Origin: Mnemiopsis leidyi
Taxonomy: Eukaryota; Ctenophora; Tentaculata; Lobata; Bolinopsidae
Assembly (NCBI GenBank): GCA_000226015.1
Contig: JH154101.1
Coordinates: 143,148-167,210 of the forward strand
Reading direction: 5' to 3'
Length of the DNA: 24,063 bases
How positions within the stretch are numbered: position 1 is the stretch's first letter; each line of letters opens with the position of its first letter. A program made the position numbers and the translations under genes. Of this stretch, positions 1 to 8,755 are shown piece after piece. The notes beneath the pieces are model-generated. The model worked only from the letters and a program-made list of their open reading frames with translations, searched no databases and was not told the DNA's origin.

Positions 1-292
1 CCCCTCGTCGTTGTTGTTGTTGTTGGTGTTGTCGTTGTTGTTGTTTTTGCTCCTGCTCTTGCCCCTCCTCTTTTTCCTGCCTTTCTTCACACCAGCGCCG
101 ACCTCTTCCTCGAGTCCGGAGGCCGGAGCCTGCTCTTCGGGCGAGCGTTTCAGACTGCTCTCTCCCCCGCGACCCGCCTCCCCCGACTGTAAGTGCAGAT
201 CGGCGGGCGGTTGGGTCTGCGAGGTGGAGGACGGGTCTTCATCGTCGTCGTTAGAGCAGTTGGTGATCAGGTAGGGGGAGTCCGCTAAGCTT
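1..292 (-). CDS. Partial exon of an unrecognised, probably nuclear protein (runs off left edge)
   Basis: The minus strand is open from about 292 to base 1 in a region far richer in GC than what follows. The readable product begins near DSPYLITNCSNDDDEDPSS, continues through a Gln/Pro/Gly/Ser-rich stretch, then an acidic run (GLEEEVGAG), a strongly basic run (KKGRKKRRGKSRSK) and finally asparagine tracts broken by Asp and Thr up to the window edge. The GTT-rich plus-strand sequence at about 8-50 is simply the complement of these Asn codons. Candidate splice acceptors are the AG just before about 292 (CTTAG) or a CAG near 330; I cannot choose between them. No initiator ATG lies in this frame, so this is probably an internal exon. 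The basic run could be a nuclear localisation signal. The family is not recognised. The plus-strand reading frame here (Leu-rich) is its shadow. Confidence 0.5.
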
Positions 293-1177
293 GCACATGG
301 ATATAAGTGTTTAGTTATGAGCTGCGAGAGTCAGGTATCACTGCGACAAGGGTATCCCCGCGACAACCAATTTTTGAGCTAAGACAGCGTGAGGACCGTT
401 TGTTCGTGGTGAAAAGCCACACCCTGCCTAAGATGACCCCTTAAAACGTTGTCGTGGTGATACCCGACTCACGCAGCTAAAGCTGAACGAGATCGTTTCG
501 TTAGAACAGTAGACGGATATCATCTCGTCAATTTAAACCGGCAAGTCAATAAAACCCAACTGCCGAATATTTATATCAAAGAACACGGCGGATCTAGAGC
601 CTTAGAGGAGCATACACTTCGAAAATAAAGCCGGATACGTGAAGACCAGTATTTTCGATTGAAGACAACTTACTTATGATTGTGTCATGCCACCAAATGA
701 TTCTTAAAAACGTTTTTATTTGGTTTGTTCTCGTACTATTTAGTGTCACATCTTGAAAGAATTTACGTCTACTGACGAAGGTTGAAGGCAAGTGTCACAC
801 CCAAAATACTTTGGCATAGTATCTGGGCTTTTCCCAGCTATTAGACAAAAATTCTTTCATGATGCCAACTTCAACTATTGATCTGTCCTTAATTTCTAAC
901 TTATCTATCCTAGACCGATACTTGTTCTTGGGCAGTGACTCTTGGGCCGGAAACTGAACACTGCCGGACCCGCTGGATGTTCCTTTTTGTTTCGTATAAA
1001 TGCTTTAACAATGTTTGTTATTAACGCTGATATTGTGTATAGTCTAAACTATGGATCCTTAAGCATACTGCAGTTTTAGAAATTTAAAAATTACGAGCAA
1101 AGATGCGATGTATTTTTTACCACCACAATCAAATATGTTGGTTAAGGTTCATATACTAGTTATGGGCTAACTCCATG

Positions 1178-1395
1178 TCTAAAACGGTGGCCGACGTTCT
1201 GCCCCAGAACATCGTGCCTTAGAGCACTTTAACCAAGAGTTTTATCCCCAGTGACGTTCTGTTCCACAACAGACAACTTTGTTAGGGTTAGGGCAAGGGA
1301 CTAAAAGTTTGGGTTAGGGTCGCTGGGCTCAATATGTGGGGAAAATGTTGTGGGGCACGATGTTCTGGGGCAGGACGACGGGAACCGTCTGAAAC
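1178..1395. repeat. Foldback (inverted-repeat) element with telomere-like loop
   Basis: The 24 bases at 1195-1218 (CGTTCTGCCCCAGAACATCG then TGCC) match the reverse complement of 1354-1377 at 23 of 24 positions. The similarity continues outward with mismatches to about 1178 on the left and 1395 on the right (AACGG / ACCGT pairing). The loop contains degenerate TTAGGG-like units. No coding capacity is visible, so a non-autonomous foldback transposon or MITE is the simplest reading. Confidence 0.6.
1281..1320 (+). repeat. Degenerate telomere-like TTAGGG units
   Basis: Two adjacent copies (GTTAGGGTTAGGG) are followed by GCAAGGG and then GGGTTAGGGT. This is a very short interstitial telomere-like tract lying in the loop of the foldback element. 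Chance or origin as part of the repeat is as likely as telomeric healing. Confidence 0.45.
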
Positions 1396-1918
1396 AGTTC
1401 AAGGGTGCGGAAAAAGCATAAAGCAATTCCATCCGTCGTCTGGCTGTCAACTTGGCAGTTGCTCCAATATGCATATTTTAGAATTACAAGGTTCTAGTGT
1501 CTCAGAAGCGATTTGGCAATGTAGTTCAATTTCGGCTCTTTAACCAAATTGGTTTAAAAATGAGTTTTCCTGATTTTTTTCAAACCTAAAATTTTTGAGG
1601 GACAAATAAGTTGACTGAAACACGCAATTTTCAAATTCTTCCTGCCCCAAGTTCCATATCAAACCGAAAATTTCGGTTAAGATTTTCTGTTTTTGGGTCC
1701 AGTGGCGTAACGTTGTAGCTGTAACCAAGTGGTGCCCCTGGTATAAGGGTTTACTGGGAGCTATTTATGAGAATATGGCCGAAAAATCTAAATAAATAAT
1801 GAAGTTATTAAACCAAATACGCGATTTTGCTAGTCTTGCAGTTAATGTTGCAAAATTGTCCCATATTTTATGACGATTTGGCGCCCCCTTGTGACGGCGC
1901 CCCCTAACGTAGCCAGAT

Positions 1919-1973
1919 CTGCTGGGGCATCGTAACGACCCAGTTATTTCCACTAGGCATTGCGCCCCAGCAG
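1919..1973. repeat. GC-rich hairpin
   Basis: CTGCTGGGG at 1919-1927 pairs exactly with CCCCAGCAG at 1965-1973, leaving a loop of about 37 bases. It sits in a locally GC-rich patch (about 1880-1975, with GGCGCCCCC blocks) inside AT-rich DNA. It is probably a fragment of a repeat; no tRNA-like structure fits. Confidence 0.45.
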
Positions 1974-2206
1974 GACCCATTGCACACTTTTTATATGCCG
2001 TCGCCCAATCTGTCTGATTTAAATGTCCTATGTTGTTCACAGTTAGCTGTACTTTCCAGTAGAACTTAGATTTATATATCAATTTTTTGCAACAATGGAA
2101 TGGGACAAAAGATAATGATTATGACTTTCTGTGTTACTAGGTAACATAATTTGGCCCTTCAATTCTTCCTAGACTTCATTGGACACATTCCTAAAGTGAA
2201 GAACAT

Positions 2207-2320
2207 TTACCACATTTCTAAGATCACATCTTTCTTAAAACTCTCAAATCCCATTTTAGAGCTTAAGACAGTTGTAGAATTCTTTACTATTTGAGGGAGC
2301 TTGTTCCAGAATGGAAAAAC
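2207..2320 (-). mobile_element. LINE ORF2 3'-end remnant
   Basis: The minus strand from 2320 to the TAA at 2209-2207 is open and reads VFPFWNKLPQIVKNSTT, then a short spacer and GFESFKKDVILEMW before the stop. The pattern (aromatic)-(P)-F-W-N-x-L-P followed about 20 residues later by F-K-K and a stop is the typical C-terminal end of non-LTR retrotransposon ORF2 proteins of the CR1/L2/Jockey type. An in-frame TGA lies immediately upstream (2323-2321), so the copy is broken or truncated. Clade assignment is inference. Confidence 0.5.
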
Positions 2321-2577
2321 TCACTCTGGGAGACATATGTGTGTGCCACTCGTCACTCCTTCAATTGTTTTAATCAAAGGTGGAAATGAGATACAATGTT
2401 ATTCGATTTTTTAAATACTTTAAATAGAGGACAGTTACACTTTCATTGTGTCGTTTGTAGAGGCAATGAAACAAGCTAAATTATTGTAGTTATATTTGAT
2501 TCATCCTCAGCTACTTAGACATTGACATTGAAATTAGTTATTTAAGAGTAGTTTTTCTGAATCGCAAACTTTACTAT
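2321..2577. promoter_or_regulatory. 5' flank / possible 5'UTR of the PWWP gene
   Basis: AT-rich sequence with no open frame. It must contain the 5'UTR of the PWWP gene or the end of an upstream leader intron: TATGCATAG directly before the preferred start codon at 2587 could act as a splice acceptor. I cannot locate a transcription start or a clear TATA element. Confidence 0.3.
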
Positions 2578-5500
2578 ATGCATAGGATGTCTACAAGCCA
2601 CTCAAATGACTATCAGGTTGGTGATTGTGTATGGGTAAAACTAAGGGGATTTCCTCACTGGCCAGCACGAATTGATAAAATAGAAAACAAGAAGTATACG
2701 GTTAGAATTGTTTTTTTTGTTTTTGAACTTATCTTTTTCTTTTCTCTCTATAATTCATGATTCTTCCCAATGATCTCAACTTTGATTGACATGAGCTGGT
2801 TTTGGTTTTGGACTCTATAACATCATGTGCTCAGATGTTTTACTTTGGAACCCACGAAATTGGAAGACAGAAGAAAAGTACACTCCTACCCTTTGCACCA
2901 TTTCGTGACAAGTTTACTCTATACAAGGGTTCCTGTCCCAAGGTGCTGTTAGAGGGTGTATTAGAAGCAGAGGTTAACCCAAATGCTAAACCGGAGGATA
3001 CATTATCTGGTTTAAATTCTGATGAACAAGTGAGTACATGAATGCAGGAAATCTTTAGTAGACAGTTGTTAACTAGATTGTAATAGGTTTATAACAAGCT
3101 TATTCAGGGGTGAATTGTATTTGTTACACTTGTGCTCAGGCTTTTTCAGTGGAATCTGGATAATCCTAGATCTTTTATCAGAGACCCTTATCATTTGCAT
3201 GTCAATTACAGTTTTCTGGTCATTCTACTAAGTCATTCAAGGAAAGTCGCTTAGGCAAATGCCCTTACACACTCCTCTGGGATAAGCAGATCTAGGAATT
3301 GTACCCCTATCTCCTGCACAGGAGGTTGGGTAAGACTCTGGTTTTAACCTGGCACCTTGGCCACTGAAACCCAGAATTTTCCCTATGTTGATGAATAATG
3401 ATAAACAAAAATGTGGAAAAGTTTCAAATTTGCCATAGCAATTTTGGAGTTAATAACGTTCATGGTAAAATGGCATGGCACTATTTATCACCCATCACCC
3501 ACAGTTTAGCAACCTTAGCAGAATGCCTCATCATTATATCTATTTATCAAATTACAGATTTGGATGGTGATGGGAAAGGAGGGTCAGGAGGATTTCAAGA
3601 ACCGCTTTCCTGAAAGAGCTGCAAAAGCAATGGAGGGTGCAGTATCTTACACTAAAGGTTGGTTTTATGAAAAAGCATCTCGGAAATATAATTAAGAAGT
3701 TAAGCGACCAAAAAGTCTGTTAATCATCCGTAGATTGCCTTTTTCATTTGATATATAACTTCAGTCTGAATTGAGATATTTATTTTTAAATTATACTTAT
3801 ATTTATTTTTAAATTATACTTATATTTATTTTTAAATTATACTTCAACAGCGTTTTTGTTATTTTCTTCTTGACTCGAGTGAAAGACAAGGGATTTAATA
3901 GCAAATCGTGACCAATATATTTCTGCGTTACTACGCTGTCATCAGGACACTCAAATTTTTTGTATAATATAGTAGTGTTGTTATTTGTATTATTCAACTT
4001 CAGTTGTATTAATTTGCTAATTTTTCAGTAAAATTAATATAGTTATTACACCGTAGTAATACCACTGGAGTGGTATTACTTTAGTAATACCATTATAGTA
4101 ATTACACTCCAGTGGTATTACTAATTCATATCCCAAAATCGACCTTTAAACGCGATTCTAACCGATTTTTCTGCTTATGACAGTAACACTGGGCCTAGAT
4201 ACTTTTGCATGAAACTTTTAGAGCCGATCACATTCAATTCAATTGAAATCACATTCAAGCAAATTTTCTGTGAAATTGTCAAGTAAATATCTTAACTTCA
4301 AGAATTAGAAGAGGTTAACAAAAGCCAAATCATGCATTTTTACTGGCTAATAGCGTTTGTGAAGAACAAGTTTCCACAGGTCAAAAAATCTAGCCAAAAT
4401 CGCATAGCTAGTTGTCAAAATGATAGTTCTATGGAGTACGAGTTACAGCAAAAATTTGAGCAGGATATCTTGAGATATAACCTTTATAATTATACTACGT
4501 CGGCGAATCATGTTGCTATTTTTAGTATCGACAAGCACACATAATAACGTCATCAAAATACGGCCCTCAAACCGAACGGATACTAAAATCAAAGAATTAG
4601 TGATAACTTGAACTAAGGTCTGTCTGGCGACACATTAACAGGCGCCTCTATGCTCCGACCCTCAGGGCTCCTTCCCTGTAATTGGTGGGGAGATGACACG
4701 TGACAGTTGTCACGGTTACCTATTGGTTGCGGGGCTCTCACTATATATTCGGGCCGGGTTAAGTAAACCATCCACTTTATCGTTTGAAAATCATCTGTAA
4801 GATAGCGGGCTCTCAAATGTTTGATAATTTTCCTGATAACGTATCGGAATTTGGATAAGTGAACAATTGGGCAAAACTGTGCCTTATGTGGACTAAACTA
4901 GTAAAATGACTACTTTTGCTTTATTTTTCCTTTTTTTAATTCTTGAGAGCTTGAGATATGTACTTGAAATTTTTCATTTTACCCCAGCTGTTATTAACAA
5001 CGCAGTTGAATAATACAGTAATACCACTATTGGTATTGCAATTACCATACGTAATTCCACTCGCAAGCTCGTGAAATTACTTCAATAAATCCACTCGCAA
5101 GCTCGTGAATTTATTGCATGAATACCACTCGCAAGCTCGTGGTATTAATATGGTAATTGCACTACCAATAGTGGTATTACCGTATATAATAGTAGTGTTG
5201 AACTTATTGTAGTATGCAAGACGAATGATGATAATTTCAGTTAGTGCATTATTATTCCTGTAATTTGTTATTTTGAGCTGAATGTTGAGCATTGTGTAAA
5301 CTCAACTTAATTTCTGTCTTGTTCATTTGCTTTGTGTCCTAATCCTTGTTCGGACTCATAACTTCTGAACTCACTTTGATGTTTCCATAGAATAGTCGAA
5401 GCTTCTACCAACAGTTTAACTTTGATTGGTGCTATTTAAAATGAGAGATGGGTTCTGTAGAAATCTAAAAGATACAAGATCCAGTCTTAGTCAAAATCTT

Positions 5501-7910
5501 TTGAAAAACTTGTGTTTTTGTCTTCAGCTGAAGGTTTAAAATGAAGTGAGCCTAAATCTGAAAGGTGGTGTCAAAAGGGAAGTTTAAGATGCTGTAAGGG
5601 TGGCAGCTGGTGGCAATCATAATGATATGATTTATGTAACAAAATTCAAGTGTGATCTAAATTTATTTTCTATTTGATTGCCCTTAGATAAAAGATCAAT
5701 CATTTATAAGTAGTAAGATAATAAGCAAGTTCAGATTATAAACCAAATCGTTCTGGACTGTAGGGAGAGAACCTCTTTTTAAATTTTAGATTGTACAGGT
5801 TTATTACAGTTCAGGTTTATTACAGTTCAGGTTTATCACAGTTCAGGTTTATTACAGTTCACAGATCTAGGAGATAACGGGATGAATATAATATTGCATT
5901 ACTAGAATGTGTCCGGCTGTGCACAGACCGTTAAATAGCCTAGCATATATTTTATCAATAGCTTCCATAGCAAATATTTTAGGTAATTTTATGTAATATC
6001 ATGGGGCAGGCCTAATCATAGTAAAAATCAGTCAACCATTGTTAAATTGCAAACAAATCCCTACAACTGCTTGCCATTTCTTCATGGTTAGAAATTCAAT
6101 ACAGCAATAATTCATAGGAAACATAAAACACCACATTTTGTACATTGAACACTCTAAAGGTGTGCTGGACCAAGTTCCATCATTTGTACTGGCGATGCCT
6201 TTAAGAGCTGAAATCACTTGGAACTTTGTTTCTAAATTACCTTTCTGACATCGACCCTCTGGGGTTATTTTCGTTCATTTATTATTGCTATAAGGTATTT
6301 AAAAGGTAAAAACATTGGCCTTCATAATGTGCAAAATCACAGGTATGCCCCTGATTTATTATCAAATCTTGCTAAGATCTTTTAAAGTTTCTTTCGCTAG
6401 GTACTACATTAATACATACTACATCTTAATACATAAATATTTTTGTCTTCATTAAAAACTTGTCCTAAACTGCAGGACCGACAAGAAGTAGTTCCACTAA
6501 TGCTGCTTACAGTCCCATCTTTGCATACTTCACAGCTTGACTATGTTCCCGGTGGAAATAGTCCTAAAAAATATCGTTTTTAAACACGGTTTTGCTAGAG
6601 TTAAAGTATATGTTGAATCCTCCCATTTTCGATCGTCCTGATCGTTATTGTTGGCAAAGAAGTGAACCCTTAACTACTGACCACTTCCCTTAACATTTCT
6701 TGTTTTAACTTCTAGATACCTTCTTGTCTTGCTATCCAAACTGTGTGTGGTGAACAAATGACACTATACCCCTATTTATTCGTTGTTATTTATGTAATAG
6801 ATTAGCTGAAGATATACGTAACACGTTCTAACAAAATCTTTCTTATTCTACGGCTTCTAAAGATGTAAATTGCCGTTTAATCATCTAAATTCTTCAATTA
6901 GCCACTTTTCAGAAATGAAGCTTGAACGGTTAAAACAGGGAATCAAGACGAAATCAGGCAGCTCAGAGGAGGACAATGAAACAGAGACCGAGACAGAGAG
7001 TGAGATCGAAGTAACCTTCAACACATCTGCGGGAAGCAGCAAAGTCGACACGAGTTATGGGGATCACGTGGCCCTCGATCACGTGACTGAAGTGGAGGGG
7101 ACCCGCAAGGGAAGTGCAGCTGACAAAACAGAGAACAGGGAATCTACTGGCCGGGATACAGATGCTAGGAAGGACAAACAAGCAGGAAAAATAAAAATCA
7201 TGTCTAGAAAAAGGGTTAATTCTGAAACTACTCCCGGGTACCGTTTTAGATCCACGATGAGTTTCATATTTTTGATAGAAAGTTTTGAGATGTTATCTCG
7301 GTACAAAGAGAGCAATTTTTTGAATACGCAAAAACATTTAACTATCAATAAATATATCTTACTAGCCACTTTACTCAATGAAATTCCAGACCCAAAGACA
7401 CTGTCAGTCCAGTAAGAAAAAGAAGACGAACTCAGTCTGAAACAATGATCAGCAATGTTAACGCTGCGGAATCAGCTGAAACAAGAAAGCGTACTATCAG
7501 TGACCTTACGGATTGTCTCAGGTATTGCATTAAGTTCTTTCAAATCTTTGTTTTCTTATTGCAATTTTAGTGATATAGCCCGTGCAGTATGTAGAGGTTT
7601 AACGTTGCATTTTCCAAGGACCAAGACCTTACAAATTTTCATGTCCTTCCATTGTCACAAACATGTGCCATGCTGAAAACTAATAAATGTCTTAATCTAC
7701 AAAAGGTACTCGCTCCGAAAATCTCACCTGGACGAAAAGGCAGCACAACTCATCCTATCTGACATAGAAGCTTTACACGTGACACAAACTGACCAAAATA
7801 TTGAACTTCTGATTTCCTCCCTCAGTTTAATTACCCGCCTGGAGACTCTTCCAAAAGTCAGAGATAGAAGTTCAGAAATTCTTTCTAAGATAAACGGCAA
7901 ACCTATTTGA
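2578..7910 (+). CDS. PWWP-domain protein of the HDGF-related (HDGF/LEDGF-like) family, six exons
   Basis: Exons: 2578(or 2587)-2700, 2835-3029, 3558-3657, 6913-7237, 7390-7521, 7706-7910; every junction has GT-AG and compatible phase. I prefer the ATG at 2587 because it gives the usual HDGF spacing before the PWWP domain; the product is then about 356 aa. Residues 9-95 form the PWWP domain: YQVGDCVWVKLRGFPHWPAR carries the family's PHWP variant at 23-26, and FYFGTHE and EAEVNPNAK match HDGF-family positions. PWWP domains of this family bind methylated H3K36 nucleosomes and DNA. The middle (about 137-245) is acidic and Ser/Thr-rich, then basic; RKRRR at 254-258 is a likely nuclear localisation signal. 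Residues about 295-356 resemble the first three helices of the LEDGF/HRP2 integrase-binding domain, then the protein stops. Presumed role: chromatin-bound co-activator. Extra small exons in the 3.2-kb intron 3 cannot be excluded, although the phases join without them. Confidence 0.82.
3776..3845. repeat. 23-bp tandem repeat, three copies
   Basis: The unit TTTTTAAATTATACTTATAT plus TTA recurs with a period of 23 (the TTTTTAAATT landmark lies at 3783, 3806 and 3829). It is AT-only except for the cytosine, lies in intron 3 and is non-coding. Confidence 0.85.
4055..4122. repeat. Small inverted-repeat element, arms 26 bp
   Basis: Left arm 4055-4080 (AGTAATACCACTGGAGTGGT plus ATTACT) is itself an almost perfect palindrome. 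It matches the reverse complement of the right arm 4097-4122 except at two positions. The GTAATACCACT end is shared with the element at 5018-5180, and ATAGTAGTGTTG occurs beside both. Probably a non-autonomous element family. Confidence 0.65.
4615..4770 (+). promoter_or_regulatory. GC-rich patch with CCAAT- and TATA-like elements
   Basis: Inside intron 3, ATTGG occurs near 4681 and 4723, and CACTATATATTC lies near 4740, followed by GGGCCGGG. Two inverted CCAAT boxes about 25-60 bases before a TATA-like motif is a promoter-like arrangement, but I see no exon downstream. It may be the terminal region of a mobile element. The minus-strand frame through it (4816-4613) has no recognisable family. 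Confidence 0.25.
5018..5180. repeat. Inverted-repeat element enclosing three 34-bp hairpin modules
   Basis: Arms 5018-5048 and 5150-5180 are inverted copies with 30 of 31 bases matching. Between them CCACTCGCAAGCTCGTG occurs three times, at 5057, 5091 and 5125, exactly 34 bases apart. Each copy is flanked by a different but self-complementary stem: GTAATT/AATTAC, CAATAAAT/ATTTATTG and AATAC/GTATT. The CAC/GTG ends of the 17-mer extend each stem, and TCGCAAGCTC forms the loop. The arms also contain a short palindrome (AATACCACTATTGGTATT). There is no coding potential. It is related by its termini to the element at 4055-4122. Confidence 0.8.
5796..5859. repeat. 16-bp tandem repeat, four copies
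   Basis: CAGGTTTATTACAGTT is repeated at 5796, 5812, 5828 and 5844 with a single T to C change in the third copy. It is a minisatellite in intron 3. Confidence 0.9.
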
Positions 7911-8480
7911 GCTAATTCGATTTGGGGCTATTATTAATTTTATATTCAGCTAAATTGTTATTTGAAGTTTATTTATTCGTTAAGCTCACAATCCATTTTT
8001 ATTTTTGAAAAGTTCTGTTGTGCCATGAATTTTTACCGACTCGGGTGAATGATGATGTAATCTTTGTTAAAATTTGTTTGTCATATTAAAATCGGTAAGA
8101 AATTATCAATTTGCAGATTACAGGGAGGGATAACACAGTTGAATTTTTTACAATTTAATCCATTCTTACATTTATTTTTCCCCACGATCACACCATGCTT
8201 TATTACCTACTCTTATCTTGCCAAATTCTTTTATAAGCGGAAGCGTTGAGCTTCAAATGGCACAGAATAAACAAGATTCACTTTTAAGCTTTACTAAGAT
8301 AAATAAATAAAATCTGGCATTTATTACACGCTTCTACTCTTTGTTAACCAAAATATTTAAATTTAAAGATCATAAAAACATGGTTATGTTAGCTTGGCTT
8401 ATTCTAACTCAAAAATCTATGGTTAAAGTTAAGATGTCTACCACATTTTCAAGAGCTATGTTAAAGAAATGACTTTTCAC
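7911..8480 (+). other. 3' flank of the PWWP gene
   Basis: This holds the 3'UTR of the PWWP gene and intergenic AT-rich sequence up to the LINE tail. No exon is seen. A canonical AATAAA occurs at 8266-8271 and further copies near 8300. Confidence 0.5.
8266..8271 (+). terminator. Candidate polyadenylation signal, PWWP gene
   Basis: AATAAA lies 356 bases after the stop codon. More AATAAA copies follow near 8300, and a weaker ATTAAA lies near 8086. Which one is used cannot be told from the sequence. Confidence 0.4.
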
Positions 8481-8657
8481 CTATTTCTTGAACACATCCA
8501 AAGTATTCAATGATGCAATGGGTAAAGCATTCCATAACTTCGGTCCAATATAAGAAAATGCACCTTCTGAACGACTGAAATTAGGTCTATTAGGTCTAGA
8601 ACTTCGACGCCTTGCCTGCCTATCTTGGCTTTCATTATAGCGGACAACACTTTACTT
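8481..8657 (-). mobile_element. CR1-type LINE ORF2 C-terminal remnant
   Basis: The minus strand from about 8657 to the TAG at 8483-8481 reads an Arg/Ser-rich stretch (QARRRSSRPNRPNFSR), then SEGAFSYIGPKLWNALP, then SLNTLDVFKK and the stop. The motif (R/G)-A-F-S-x-x-G/A-P-K-L-W-N-x-L-P followed by F-K-x and a stop is the hallmark C-terminus of CR1/L2/Rex-type non-LTR retrotransposon proteins. Upstream the frame is closed by a TAA, so the copy is 5'-truncated, as is usual for LINEs. It lies directly upstream of the zinc-finger gene in opposite orientation and may overlap that gene's 5'UTR or promoter. Confidence 0.7.
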
Positions 8658-8755
8658 TAACCCTCTAATTTAATCCTATTTTAGACTGTAGAATGACATA
8701 AATGATACATTAGACGCTGTTCCCGAGATGTTATATTCTTAAAGTTCCTTCTCAC

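Larger units (their letters stand above)
293..2206. other. Non-coding stretch, intergenic or intronic
   Basis: I see no exon with convincing codon composition and splice sites in this 1.9 kb. It holds a foldback element (1178-1395) and a GC-rich hairpin (1919-1973), described separately. The short open frames on both strands lack family similarity. If the exon at 1-292 belongs to a gene starting further right, part of this could be its intron. Confidence 0.5.
3658..6912 (+). other. Large intron 3 of the PWWP gene, repeat-rich
   Basis: The GT at 3658 to the AG at 6911-6912 bounds a 3.25-kb intron that joins phase-1 exons. It contains a 23-bp triplicate (about 3776-3845), two related inverted-repeat elements (4055-4122 and 5018-5180), a CCAAT/TATA-like GC-rich patch (about 4615-4770), a 16-bp tandem array (5796-5859) and a minus-strand open stretch at 6032-6240. 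I recognise no exon of the host gene inside it. Confidence 0.6.

Noticed and set aside
11..274. Plus-strand Leu-rich open frame that looks like a signal or membrane segment
   Set aside because: It is the complement of the Asn-codon repeat; the minus strand gives a far more protein-like sequence.
1765..2082. Minus-strand 105-codon frame
   Set aside because: It crosses a GC-rich hairpin repeat and shows no recognisable motif or splice context.
3130..3360. Possible SINE in PWWP intron 2
   Set aside because: Some word-level likeness to short interspersed elements, but no A/B boxes, tail or target-site duplication could be shown.
4332..4544. Plus-strand 70-codon frame between the two foldback elements
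   Set aside because: No family likeness, AT-rich codon use, and no splice sites tie it to the host gene.
7079..7378. Minus-strand frames over the PWWP gene's fourth exon
   Set aside because: They are shadows of the plus-strand exon, which is supported by phase and by both splice sites.
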